Notes under the pieces: generated by a model
The model's input: the letters and a program-made list of their open reading frames with translations, nothing else
The model's database searches: none
What the model was told of the DNA's origin: nothing
Origin: a virus
DNA length: 40,784 nucleotides
IMG/VR virus record: IMGVR_UViG_3300009146_000023
Span: 1-40,784 of that record
Strand: one strand, 5' to 3'
Shown here: piece by piece, positions 7,591-14,066 of the stretch
How positions within the stretch are numbered: the stretch's first letter is position 1
How the letters are laid out: every line of letters begins with the position of its first letter
Program-made: the position numbers and the translations under genes

Positions 7591-7799
7591 GCGCCGACGC
7601 GAAGGTGTGGCCGGATGATGGTGAGGGATGGTTCTGGAAGGGCATTCATGATGGCCCGTGTCTGCGTGATGGACATAACGACGGTGACGCGCTGAACCAC
7701 ATCCTGGCCGATATCGAAGCGTGTATGCGGCACCCCTTGCGATGGGAAATCCGTCCGTATCCCGATGGGACGTTTGGGTTGGTCGGATTCCGCGCATGA
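7587..7799 (+). CDS. Small hypothetical protein
   Basis: A 70-residue acidic protein, start overlapping the previous TGA (ATGA). It is rich in Trp, Asp and Gly, with a C-terminal beta-like segment (WEIRPYPDGTFGLVGF). No family is recognised. Its coupling places it in the replication operon. Confidence 0.65.
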   Translation: MSADAKVWPDDGEGWFWKGIHDGPCLRDGHNDGDALNHILADIEACMRHPLRWEIRPYPDGTFGLVGFRA

Positions 7800-7806
7800 C
7801 GCGACG

Positions 7807-8625
7807 ATGGCTAGTGCGTGGATTCCGCCGCTGGTTCGCCTGTGCCAGATATGCGGGGTGGAGTTTCGCCTCTGGCCCTACGAACGCGGGGTCGCCAAAT
7901 TCTGTTCCCTGGCTTGTCGCTATCAAGGCCAGCGGACGCCACGCATCTGGCGGACGTGCCGGTGCTGTGGTCGTCAGTACGGGGCTACTAATGGCGGGCC
8001 AATCTTCTGTAGTCGGCCGTGTGCGGTTCAAGGTAAACGCCGCCGGCAACCGAAAAAACCACTACATCAGCGCTGTTTCGCATTTGTGCGCGAACCGCCG
8101 CATTATTCAGGACCGGACAGTCCCTCGTGGCACGGTGGCATGTCCACATGGATCTGTCGGCGCTGCGGGGTCTCGTTCACGCGGTACGCCCGCGCGCACA
8201 GCCAGCCGCGGGTCTTCTGTTCGGTCACCTGTGCTCGTTTGACGGGCTGGAGCGACGCGACGGACATGCGGGCCCGGTATGCGTTTGAGTACGAGGCGAT
8301 TGAACGGCTGCAAGCGCAGGGGTATCACTGCGTGCGCAGTGCCGGCAGTCGGGGAACCATTGATGTCCTAGCGATGTCGCCGGACTGCATCAAGATGATT
8401 CAGGTGAAAAGTACCAAGCGGCCGTATGCGCCGCAGACGGTACGCTGGCTTATGGATGCGGTGGAAGAACTCCAGACGTTGCCGCGGTGCCCGTCTACGG
8501 AGCCGTGGTTATGGCTGAAGGTGTTGCACGGGCCCTGGCTGGAGTGGTCTGTGAGAGATTGGCCGGTTGTGCGGAGTGAATTGCGTGACCAGATTCGGCG
8601 CGAAATTCAGGAGGGACTCTCATGA
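7807..8625 (+). CDS. Zinc-finger / Hjc-like Holliday junction nuclease fusion
   Basis: A 272-residue protein with two clear halves. Residues about 13-140 carry three treble-clef-like fingers of the form CxxC ... FCSxxC. Residues about 150-235 form a PD-(D/E)XK fold: EYEAIERLQAQGYHCVRS, then GTIDVLA (catalytic Asp) and IQVKS (Q-x-K), the layout of archaeal Hjc and related resolvases. Resolution of recombination or replication intermediates is the likely role, fitting the recombination genes upstream. The start at 7807 is the first ATG that leaves the first finger intact; no strong ribosome site is visible. The multiple fingers fused to this nuclease are unusual. Confidence 0.8.
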   Translation: MASAWIPPLVRLCQICGVEFRLWPYERGVAKFCSLACRYQGQRTPRIWRTCRCCGRQYGATNGGPIFCSRPCAVQGKRRRQPKKPLHQRCFAFVREPPHYSGPDSPSWHGGMSTWICRRCGVSFTRYARAHSQPRVFCSVTCARLTGWSDATDMRARYAFEYEAIERLQAQGYHCVRSAGSRGTIDVLAMSPDCIKMIQVKSTKRPYAPQTVRWLMDAVEELQTLPRCPSTEPWLWLKVLHGPWLEWSVRDWPVVRSELRDQIRREIQEGLS

Positions 8626-8699
8626 GGTTTCCCGACCGCTGCAAGGCGCCGCTGATTGAGATTCTGCGCTAGGCAGGGCGCGTCCGGGTGCGGGGTCAT
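8607..8699 (-). pseudogene. Possible remnant of a leftward cassette gene
   Basis: A third copy of the AGGTGACCCCATGACCCC start cassette opens a 30-residue reading frame whose N-terminus (MTPHPDAP) resembles that of the neighbouring 58-residue protein (MTPPPEAP). It then runs into the convergent nuclease gene and stops. It is probably a truncated paralogue, though it may still be translated. Confidence 0.3.
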
Positions 8700-8920
8700 G
8701 GGGTCACCTTCCCAAATAACTGCTGCACATATTCCGCGTCGAGTAGCGACCAGACCAGCACGCCCTGCCCGTTCCACGTTGGTGCTTCTGGCAGAATGGG
8801 AATGATGCGTGCCAACACTGTCTCCAGCGCCGTCACCCGCGCCTCGGCGTCGGCCAGTTGCTGCCTGAGTTGGGCAATCATCACGGCGCGGAAGTCTGGC
8901 GCGTCCTGGTGGTCAGTCAT
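8696..8920 (-). CDS. Small coiled-coil protein
   Basis: A 74-residue protein, last of three coupled leftward genes. The ATG at 8920 overlaps the TGA of the 58-residue gene. A leucine/alanine heptad region (IAQLRQQLADAEARVTALE) forms a coiled coil, followed by a W/Y-containing tail. Its start and coiled coil are near-identical in DNA to the rightward gene at 2660-3148. It ends in the residues VTP encoded by the shared start cassette. Confidence 0.65.
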   Translation of the reverse strand: MTDHQDAPDFRAVMIAQLRQQLADAEARVTALETVLARIIPILPEAPTWNGQGVLVWSLLDAEYVQQLFGKVTP

Positions 8921-9089
8921 CGCGTTTATCCTTGCGGCATGCGAAATGCTCAGGGCCATGCGGCGGGTGATCACCGTTCCAAAACCAGTCTTGTAGCCTG
9001 TGGTCGAGCAGCGCCCCGCAGGTAATACAGAATCGAGGGTCTAACTCGCCACGATGGTTAATGGCTGGCGCCTCCGGGGGCGGGGTCAT
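8913..9089 (-). CDS. Small zinc-binding protein
   Basis: A 58-residue protein with CITCGA and a later HP..HGPEHFAC, enough ligands for one zinc. Its ATG is the middle copy of the AGGTGACCCCATG cassette and overlaps the TGA of the DUF551 gene. Function unknown; support comes from coupling on both sides. Confidence 0.6.
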   Translation of the reverse strand: MTPPPEAPAINHRGELDPRFCITCGALLDHRLQDWFWNGDHPPHGPEHFACRKDKRDD

Positions 9090-9685
9090 GGGGTCACCTT
9101 CGGCGGATCAGGGAGGGGCATCCAGTGGGTTGGAGTCACGGTGATGGCATGTAGGAGCAGTTTTGACTTTGGACGCCACGCACCATTACGCCACCACACA
9201 TTAGAGACGCGCCCTTGGTATTCGTGGTACCCGTCTACCCGCCGCCCTGTCGCGCAGTAATCCGCGCAATAAAACGCGACGTCATCGTGTTCGCCCACAC
9301 ACCACAAATCGATAACGCTGTGGTGTCGTTTCGGTGCCGACTCTATCGGTTGCCAGATATTAGCCACGGCTTCGATATTCGCTATCGTGGGTGAGTCGAA
9401 CGCTCGCCGGATCGCCTGCTTTAACGGGGAATCCGCAAAAGGGGCAATGAGGCTCGAATCGGTGGATGAGTCCCCTCCAATCGCAAAACCGACAGACAAA
9501 GCCGATAAAGAGTCGTTCCATTTGTTCTGTCCTTCCAACTCCTCCACCCGCGTGGCGAGGGCGTCGAGTCTGTCTGCCGCTAGCAGGACATCCTTCTTGC
9601 TGATGAGCACGAGAAGGTCTCCGTGCATCACGGCTGCGGCTTCCGTGCGTAGTTCCTGTACCAGATTGCGATCCTCTGGGGTCAT
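9086..9685 (-). CDS. DUF551-containing phage protein
   Basis: A 199-residue protein. A helical N-terminus (residues about 1-60, AADRLDALATRVEELEGQ) leads to a C-terminal DUF551-type domain (about 110-199) with the family's WQPIESAPK opening and HWMPLPDPP ending. DUF551 proteins are common in tailed phages and have no established function. ATG 9685 is preferred because it lies in the GAGGTGACCCCATG cassette with excellent Shine-Dalgarno spacing; an in-frame upstream ATG exists without such a site. Confidence 0.75.
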   Translation of the reverse strand: MTPEDRNLVQELRTEAAAVMHGDLLVLISKKDVLLAADRLDALATRVEELEGQNKWNDSLSALSVGFAIGGDSSTDSSLIAPFADSPLKQAIRRAFDSPTIANIEAVANIWQPIESAPKRHHSVIDLWCVGEHDDVAFYCADYCATGRRVDGYHEYQGRVSNVWWRNGAWRPKSKLLLHAITVTPTHWMPLPDPPKVTP

Positions 9686-10138
9686 GGGGTCACCTCGGAC
9701 TGCTTGAGTAAAACGAGAATCAGCCTGCACTAAGGCGGTATCGTCTGATGTCATGGTGAAAATTCGCGTGCGCGCCACCCGGCGCGGTGCTACACTCCGC
9801 CGCATCATGCCCCGACGTGCCCACCCCGATAACAGCCTGCCCGACCCGCCGACACCGACCCAGCTCCCCGCGGAGCCTGACGTCCCAGAGGATGACGGGT
9901 GGTCGTCTCCGCGAAGCCATTCGGGTGCTCATCGCCCGGCTGGGCCCGTTGCGCGCCTTCTTCGTCTTCGTCAGCCCGAACGTCGGTCCCTCGACGGTGT
10001 CGGGATCGAGCTGGCCGCCGAGACGCTCGCGCTGCTCAAGGCGCACAAGCGCCATAATTCAAATCGACGCGGAAGGCCCAGGCGCGGCTCGAACGCACTC
10101 TTGACCCCCGCCGACGACGACTAACTCAACCGATTCGC
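9686..10138. other. Gap between leftward genes with only weak coding evidence
   Basis: Between the DUF551 gene and the 49-residue membrane gene there is no convincing leftward gene. The only candidate is the rightward frame at 9807-10124, which would run against the block. The sequence is GC-rich and proline-coding in several frames. Confidence 0.5.
9807..10124 (+). CDS. Doubtful hypothetical protein
   Basis: A 105-residue basic, proline-rich frame on the strand opposite to all neighbours. The N-terminus and C-terminus look protein-like, but the middle is arginine/serine-rich while another frame reads as a plausible helix (LREAIRVLIARLG). It may be a frameshifted gene or no gene at all. No ribosome site is evident. 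Confidence 0.3.
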   Translation: MPRRAHPDNSLPDPPTPTQLPAEPDVPEDDGWSSPRSHSGAHRPAGPVARLLRLRQPERRSLDGVGIELAAETLALLKAHKRHNSNRRGRPRRGSNALLTPADDD

Positions 10139-10288
10139 CTAGCGGTACCACCAGACGATTCCGACCAGCCACACCACGGCGACTGAGATGAGGAGACCGT
10201 CATGGGTGGGTTGGAGGCGTTCCAGCACGTACGCCAAGCCATAGAACAGCAGGGCGAGCGCCAGCCCGTACAGGGCAAGTATCAGCAT
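10139..10288 (-). CDS. Small membrane protein, two helices
   Basis: A 49-residue protein made of two hydrophobic segments (LILALYGLALALLFYGLAYVL and LLISVAVVWLVGIVWW) joined by a short polar loop, ending YR. A good GGAAGGA ribosome site precedes the ATG. Possible roles are a superinfection-exclusion or lysis-accessory peptide; nothing in the sequence decides. Confidence 0.6.
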   Translation of the reverse strand: MLILALYGLALALLFYGLAYVLERLQPTHDGLLISVAVVWLVGIVWWYR

Positions 10289-10307
10289 CTATTCGTTCCT
10301 TCCACAT

Positions 10308-10496
10308 TCAACCGATTTCGCTGGCGCGTGATTCCGGCTCCCGCTCCGCCGGGGTGTACTTCTTCCGGCTCTGCTGGACGTAGGCCGTCAGCAACCGCAA
10401 GACCATCTCGCGCATGCTGATTCCGTCGAGGGCCGCTTGGCTCTTGACCGCGCGGAACAGCTCGTCTGGAATCTCTTTGACAAACAACATTTTCAT
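10308..10496 (-). CDS. Ribbon-helix-helix DNA-binding protein
   Basis: A 62-residue Arc/MetJ-type protein: a short strand (KMLFVKEIP), helix A (DELFRAVKSQAALDG), and helix B (SMREMVLRLLTAYVQQS) with a basic tail. Such proteins act as dimeric repressors or antitoxins. No toxin gene is adjacent, so a regulator of the small leftward block is more likely. AATCGGTTG repeats flank the gene. Confidence 0.8.
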   Translation of the reverse strand: MKMLFVKEIPDELFRAVKSQAALDGISMREMVLRLLTAYVQQSRKKYTPAEREPESRASEIG

Positions 10497-10635
10497 AATG
10501 AGTTATCTTATCCTATTTCTGCCGTACGCACCACACGAGACTCAAACTCAACCGATTTTCCTGGGGTGACACTCAACCGATTTCAGCCGCCGGATCTCCC
10601 TAGGTGGGCGGAGTTGGCCGGAGGCGCGAACATGG

Positions 10636-10663
10636 GTGTAGGACTCGTGCCGCGGGCCTACAC
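10636..10663 (-). other. Inverted repeat between leftward genes
   Basis: GTGTAGG at 10636-10642 pairs with CCTACAC at 10657-10663 across a 14-base loop. It lies between the 47-residue membrane gene and the RHH gene; it could be an mRNA hairpin or weak terminator, as no T-run follows on the minus strand. Confidence 0.45.
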
Positions 10664-10690
10664 TAGTTTTCAGCCGTCTCTCCTCGGACG

Positions 10691-10834
10691 TTAGGATCTC
10701 CGCTGGTGGCGGGCTTTGAGCCAGTCCAGCCCGGCTCGTGTACCATCCCGCAGCAGCCACAACAGGACATCCAACACCAACAGGCTTGCCGCGATGCTGA
10801 GACCCCAACCAATAAGCCAGATCAGGGTGGTCAT
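10691..10834 (-). CDS. Small membrane protein
   Basis: A 47-residue protein with one long hydrophobic segment (LIWLIGWGLSIAASLLVLD then VLLWLL) and a positively charged C-terminus (KARHQRRS). The ATG overlaps the TGA of the preceding 71-residue gene. Function unknown; inner-membrane location with the basic tail in the cytoplasm is expected. Confidence 0.6.
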   Translation of the reverse strand: MTTLIWLIGWGLSIAASLLVLDVLLWLLRDGTRAGLDWLKARHQRRS

Positions 10835-11046
10835 GGCGCCAGCTCGCAGTGGTCAGCCCAATCAGCCAGCGCGGATTGCAGAGCGGCGACTGGGCCCGCT
10901 TTTGATAGATAGCGTTCGTGTTGCTGGCTTCGGCCGATGAGCCAGATCTCAGGCACGGCATGCACGGTGGCGCCGATTTGAAACGGTCGGGGTCGGTTGC
11001 GCGGATCTCGGCTGACCCAGGCGCACTGGGGGCAATTCGGAATCAT
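10831..11046 (-). CDS. Small hypothetical protein with CxxC start
   Basis: A 71-residue protein beginning MIPNCPQC, a single zinc-knuckle half, followed by a beta-like segment (ATVHAVPEIWLIG) and a C-terminal helix. A GGAG site lies upstream, immediately after one of the conserved intergenic hairpin elements. No family recognised. Confidence 0.6.
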   Translation of the reverse strand: MIPNCPQCAWVSRDPRNRPRPFQIGATVHAVPEIWLIGRSQQHERYLSKAGPVAALQSALADWADHCELAP

Positions 11047-11064
11047 GGTTTGGATCTCCGCTGG

Positions 11065-11140
11065 TGATGGGATGCGAGATAGCATCAGACCGCCCACAGG
11101 GGCCCGCAAGGGGCCCAGTGTGGGCAAGTGCTGCTGTCTC
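11065..11140 (-). other. Conserved intergenic hairpin element, copy A
   Basis: This begins at the stop of the 68-residue gene and ends before the ribosome site of the 71-residue gene. It has a perfect GCCCACA/TGTGGGC outer stem and a GGCCC/GGGCC inner stem (minus strand), then the shared GCATCCCATCAC tail. The flanks match copy B closely while the stem sequence differs. Confidence 0.7.
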
Positions 11141-11143
11141 GCC

Positions 11144-11350
11144 TTACCACGTCCTGACAATCTCCCTACGGCGTTTCCACAGCAGCGCGGCGCATGCCTC
11201 ACGAATGTCTGGTTCGTCATACAGTCGGTCTGAGGGACGGAACCGCATGCGCGCGCATTGGCTCAGCTTCCGGTAACCCTTGCTCCATTGGCCGGAGTGA
11301 TAGCGGCTCGCAACATAGTGGTAGGCGGCCACGATAGCGAAGCGGTCCAT
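11144..11350 (-). CDS. Small basic hypothetical protein
   Basis: A 68-residue basic protein rich in Arg and Tyr (AAYHYVASRYHSGQW, then CAALLWKRRREIVRTW). Its ATG shares a base with the TAA of the preceding gene (TAATG). It could bind nucleic acid; no family is recognised. Confidence 0.6.
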   Translation of the reverse strand: MDRFAIVAAYHYVASRYHSGQWSKGYRKLSQCARMRFRPSDRLYDEPDIREACAALLWKRRREIVRTW

Positions 11351-11556
11351 TAGCTCACCTGCCGTTCTGCGGGTTGGGTTGCGATCCGTTCCCGCTTCTT
11401 GACTGCGCGAAATGCCGTGTTCGATTCGTGGTCGCGATAGCAGCGAAGTTGAACGCGCGCGTCTTTCCATGTCTCCTCTGCTGTGACTGCTTCCCAGCCG
11501 TGGCAGTAGAGTCCTTGAATTTCCCAATAGTCTTTGGTCTTTCGGATGTAGGCCAT
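11350..11556 (-). CDS. Small hypothetical protein
   Basis: A 68-residue protein starting MAYIRKTKDYWEIQG, with a beta-hairpin-like N-terminus followed by a helix (TAEETWKDARVQLRCYRDH). The ATG at 11556 is used because the earlier in-frame ATG lies inside the conserved hairpin element. It is the first gene after hairpin copy B. Confidence 0.6.
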   Translation of the reverse strand: MAYIRKTKDYWEIQGLYCHGWEAVTAEETWKDARVQLRCYRDHESNTAFRAVKKRERIATQPAERQVS

Positions 11557-11571
11557 TGCTCGTGTCTTTCG

Positions 11572-11641
11572 TGTGATGGGGTGCAAAATGGCACCAGACC
11601 GCCCGCGAACCTTGAACGGCTCGTGGGCAAGTGCTGCCGTT
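11572..11641 (-). other. Conserved intergenic hairpin element, copy B
   Basis: It starts directly after the TAA of the 162-residue gene. It shares GCAGCACTTGCCCAC, GGGCGGTCTG and GCACCCCATCAC with copy A. The stem between GCCC and GGGC (about 11 pairs, one mismatch, one wobble) is built from different bases than in copy A, so pairing is kept while sequence changes. Confidence 0.7.
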
Positions 11642-12130
11642 TTACTCGTCGGTCTCAGTGTCTTCGGTGCGTTGACGAAGGAACGTCAGTACCTGGTCGA
11701 ACACTTCCTGTTTTTCAAACACTTGTCCCATCATCAGATTCTTGATGGTGTCGTCCGTCTGACCGTATTCCTTGACCGCTTCATCGACATACCACGCACG
11801 GTCGTTATGCGAGCCAAGCCAGTCGGTTAGTTCTGAGGTATAGATATCTGCTTCGAGACTGTTGCGAGCATCATCTAAACTGTCGTCACTGCCGTCTGAT
11901 TCCGCCATTAGATCCAGTACTTCGGCGATGCACTCATACCGGAAATCATCCGGCAGCATGCGCGCGTGGTCGTGGGCTTCCCGGCACAGGTCTTTGACCC
12001 ATTCCGGGGCATCATCTTTGGTCGTCATGATGGTGCGGGGTTTGTTCCCCTCGCGGTGGACGGTCTTTCGTGCGAGCCATCCGCGGGCTTCGGTGGCGAT
12101 GGTCGGCAGTGTGTGTGCTACGGTGTTCAT
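11642..12130 (-). CDS. Conserved acidic phage/plasmid protein
   Basis: A 162-residue acidic protein. Its core (APEWVKDLCREAHDHARMLP, then RYECIAEVLDLMAES, IYTSELTDWLGSHNDRAWYV, and LMMGQVFEKQEVF) matches a hypothetical family that I recall as common on phages and plasmids of Proteobacteria. No enzymatic motif is seen. It has an AAAGG site ahead of the ATG, preceded by hairpin element copy C. Confidence 0.7.
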   Translation of the reverse strand: MNTVAHTLPTIATEARGWLARKTVHREGNKPRTIMTTKDDAPEWVKDLCREAHDHARMLPDDFRYECIAEVLDLMAESDGSDDSLDDARNSLEADIYTSELTDWLGSHNDRAWYVDEAVKEYGQTDDTIKNLMMGQVFEKQEVFDQVLTFLRQRTEDTETDE

Positions 12131-12152
12131 GTCGTTCTTTACCTTTCGTGCT

Positions 12153-12220
12153 TGTGATGGGGTGCGAGGGTGGAATGAGATGGGCCCGTAGCAGACTCGC
12201 TCTCTGGTATGGGCCCGTGA
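12153..12220 (-). other. Conserved intergenic hairpin element, copy C
   Basis: Located right after the TAA of the 83-residue gene. GGGCCC arms enclose a loop with an AGAGAGCGAGTCT core. The downstream CGCACCCCATCAC tail matches copies A and B; the stem is different again. It is the most diverged copy. Confidence 0.6.
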
Positions 12221-12472
12221 TTACTTGGTGATGCCGATTTCGCCATGAACCGGATACACGGTGATGGCGAGTACTTCATTAGCCGCAGGTTGCAAAATGG
12301 CCCGTTTCTCCGCGTCCTGTAGGCTCGTGATGCCTTGAATGCTGGTCCCTAGGAAAAAGGTGGGGAGTTGCCGGGTGAATGTCCAGCCCTGTGCATCGGT
12401 GAGCGTCCGAGTTGCTTGGATGCCGTAATAGGTGGGCCAGTCGCCAATTTGAAACGGTGTTTGCTTCGTCAT
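12221..12472 (-). CDS. Hypothetical protein, first gene of the leftward block
   Basis: An 83-residue protein with beta-rich character (GWTFTRQLPTFFLG, EVLAITVYPVHGEIG). ATG 12472 has AGGAGA at ideal spacing; in-frame upstream starts lie in or near the promoter. It is read from the TTGACA promoter at 12520-12548. Function unknown. Confidence 0.65.
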   Translation of the reverse strand: MTKQTPFQIGDWPTYYGIQATRTLTDAQGWTFTRQLPTFFLGTSIQGITSLQDAEKRAILQPAANEVLAITVYPVHGEIGITK

Positions 12473-12519
12473 TGCGGTCTCCTGTTCGGTTGGCGTCATT
12501 GCCATCCCGACTAAAGACA

Positions 12520-12548
12520 AGATTATGCTAGCAAGTTAGCAATGTCAA
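12520..12548 (-). promoter_or_regulatory. Leftward sigma70-type promoter with operator-like repeats
   Basis: On the minus strand TTGACA (12548-12543) is followed after 17 bases by TAATCT, or after 15 bases by CATAAT. The spacer contains TTGCTA twice at 8-base spacing and GCTA...TAGC arms (12527-12540), suggesting control by a bound protein. It drives the leftward block. Confidence 0.7.
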
Positions 12549-12587
12549 GCCCTATCTGGACTTCCCTGAAAATAAATCCGTTTCCGC

Positions 12588-12616
12588 TTGATTGGGCCTA
12601 ATTCGGGGCGTATCGT
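12588..12616 (+). promoter_or_regulatory. Candidate rightward promoter, leaderless product
   Basis: TTGATT, 17 bases, TATCGT. The GTG of the HTH gene begins only six bases after the -10 element, so the transcript would start at or next to the start codon. The matches to consensus are moderate. Confidence 0.4.
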
Positions 12617-12622
12617 CGTCGC

Positions 12623-13060
12623 GTGTCCGTCTCATCAGAGCCGGAGCTGGCGGCCCCAAGCGCCATTCCGCCTCCGCGCTCTAAATTTCACAATCCTCTG
12701 ACGGCCGCCGAGTTAGAACAAATTGCTGAGCTGCGTCTCAATGGCTGGTCCGCCCCACGCATAGCCCGACGCCTCAAGCGTGACCATTCCACTATCTACG
12801 CCGCGCTCCAACGTCCACACGCCAGAGAACTCCTCGAACAAGCACTAGTACCAGCCGCCAAGTCCTGGATTGCCACGCTTAAGACAGCACCGAAAAGAAG
12901 TAATCACCTTCCCGCGAAGGATCTGCTGTTACATTTGGGCGTCATTAAGCCGATTTTGGCCGAAAATACGCCACAAATTGCAATTTCTGTCGGTCTGGTC
13001 TTGAATACCGCCGACGTGTCTCATAACGCGACACTCGACGCCAAGACCGAAAAACCCTAA
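12623..13060 (+). CDS. HTH protein, possible small terminase subunit
   Basis: A 145-residue protein. Residues about 24-62 are a homeodomain-like HTH (LTAAELEQIAELRLNGWSAP, then RIARRLKRDHSTIYAAL). The C-terminal part (SWIATLKTAPKR, HLPAKDLLLHLGVIKPI) follows a pattern found in phage HTH proteins near terminases. It could be the DNA-recognition subunit TerS or a late-gene regulator. It begins at a GTG with no ribosome site; the promoter just upstream suggests a leaderless message. It is divergent from the leftward block. Confidence 0.6.
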   Translation: MSVSSEPELAAPSAIPPPRSKFHNPLTAAELEQIAELRLNGWSAPRIARRLKRDHSTIYAALQRPHARELLEQALVPAAKSWIATLKTAPKRSNHLPAKDLLLHLGVIKPILAENTPQIAISVGLVLNTADVSHNATLDAKTEKP

Positions 13061-13562
13061 TAAATACGGGCTGTTTTTGGGAGTCCGACTAGTTAACGGA
13101 ATGCACCTTATCGGACGCACACACACAGCGAAAGTGGCCGATTCATTGGGGTTTCTCTCTACCTTTCGCCTCGGCTGAATCGTCAGTTAGAGGGATTTGC
13201 AAGCCGGTAAGTAGTCCTGCGAACAAGCGAAGGTGGCAAGGCAAGGGTGGAACCAGTGGTTATCCATAGGGTACGCAAGTGGTCTTTTCATTAAGGAATA
13301 TGCGTATTCGTTGTGAGAGGACGCGAGCCAGCGCCAGCGGCATAGGCGCGCCTTTCACGTCGAGCCAAAAACCCAACAAAAACGAAAATCCGGCGCACAA
13401 CCCAACCGGGGGCCCCACCCCCCCCGCCATGGCCACGGTGGTCGAATCAGGTATTTCGGGCTGTGCGTTTTTTGAGGTTACTCACACGGTGGCGAGAGCA
13501 GCTTTTTCCTAATATTTTTGCGAATTTTGACGAATCGAAACGTGTCAGTTTTCGGCCTCGCG
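13061..13562. other. Non-coding stretch before the terminase genes
   Basis: About 500 bases without a convincing gene. At its left end AAAAACCC...GGGCTGTTTTT (about 13050-13078) may be a weak terminator. There is one DnaA-box-like TTATCCATA (about 13260) and a GGGGGCCCC/C-run region at about 13410-13430. As the only sizeable gap beside the terminase, it is a reasonable place for a packaging (cos or pac) site; no cut site can be read directly. Confidence 0.5.
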
Positions 13563-13724
13563 ATGAGCGAATTTCCTAAGGTTTTTGAAAGTGATGTTGT
13601 GAAGCGGCGGGACGAGGACGACAAGCTGGACGATATGCCGTTGGCGGGGGCGGTGCTGGCGGTGTTCGGGGGGATCTGTCTGTGGGGCGTGGTGACCTGG
13701 GTGGTGTGGCGGTGGGGGCAGTAG
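13563..13724 (+). CDS. Small single-pass membrane protein
   Basis: A 53-residue protein: a charged N-terminus (VVKRRDEDDKLDD) and one hydrophobic helix (AGAVLAVFGGICLWGVVTWVVW) ending RWGQ. Its TAG is followed directly by the next ATG. A role in lysis or membrane association of packaging is possible but unsupported. Confidence 0.6.
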   Translation: MSEFPKVFESDVVKRRDEDDKLDDMPLAGAVLAVFGGICLWGVVTWVVWRWGQ

Positions 13725-14066
13725 ATGGCTGAGTTGAAGCGGGTCACGCCGCCGAACGACGACACCGACGACGAAACATTTGAGCTGGTCAGTCGCGAAG
13801 TCTCGGAACGGCTGTGTGGGCCTGGGCCTCGTGCGCTGTCGTCGCTCCATCAGGCGATTCTCGGCACGGCGGAGACGGGCGAGCGCGTGTTGGTCCGGAT
13901 TCGCGAGGCGCGCATGAAGCTCCTCCGCAGTTCTGTCCGCGAACTGGCGAAACGGCACGGACTCGAGGGGCACTGTCGCCGCACGATGGACGGCACGAGC
14001 CTGATTGTTTGGCTGGAGCGTCCTGCGGCTGAGACGCCGGCAGTTCCGACGCCCGAGGCATCCTAA
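13725..14066 (+). CDS. Hypothetical protein upstream of TerL
   Basis: A 113-residue protein with an acidic N-terminus and central helices (FELVSREVSERL, LVRIREARMKLLRSSVRELAK). It directly abuts both neighbours without intergenic bases. It is the alternative candidate for a small terminase subunit, given its position, but carries no recognisable HTH. Confidence 0.55.
   Translation: MAELKRVTPPNDDTDDETFELVSREVSERLCGPGPRALSSLHQAILGTAETGERVLVRIREARMKLLRSSVRELAKRHGLEGHCRRTMDGTSLIVWLERPAAETPAVPTPEAS

Larger units (their letters stand above)
8692..9695 (-). repeat. Three copies of an 18-bp ribosome-site/start cassette
   Basis: On the minus strand AGGTGACCCCATGACCCC occurs at 9695-9678, 9099-9082 and 8709-8692. 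Each copy places a near-perfect Shine-Dalgarno core 5' of an ATG that opens a frame beginning MTP. The last two also supply the VTP-stop of the upstream gene. Confidence 0.8.
10127..10582 (-). repeat. Four copies of AATCGGTTG around the RHH gene
   Basis: CAACCGATT (minus strand AATCGGTTG) occurs at 10127-10135, 10309-10317, 10549-10557 and 10574-10582, usually within a longer AAATCGGTTGAGT. Two copies sit about 50-80 bases upstream of the ribbon-helix-helix gene, one spans its stop codon just ahead of the next start, and one follows the membrane gene. They are candidate operators. Confidence 0.65.

Noticed and set aside
6949-8049. A 366-codon minus-strand frame across the replication genes
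   Set aside because: It spans four coupled plus-strand genes and shows only Arg/Pro-rich composition typical of antisense frames in GC-rich DNA.
8622-8672. A 16-codon frame overlapping the nuclease stop (ATGA)
   Set aside because: Very short with no recognisable property; translation coupling alone is insufficient support.
10548-10961. A 137-codon minus-strand frame
   Set aside because: It overlaps the 71- and 47-residue genes, which are coupled by ATGA and have a ribosome site or a hydrophobic helix; the longer frame has neither.
13410-13430. G/C runs near the terminase genes as a cos site
   Set aside because: Suggestive position, but no cos core or terminase-binding repeats could be read; kept only as a possibility in the gap entry.
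13279-13512. A 77-codon frame in the gap before the terminase genes
   Set aside because: GTG start without ribosome site, biased Pro/Ala/Thr content, and no coupling to neighbours.
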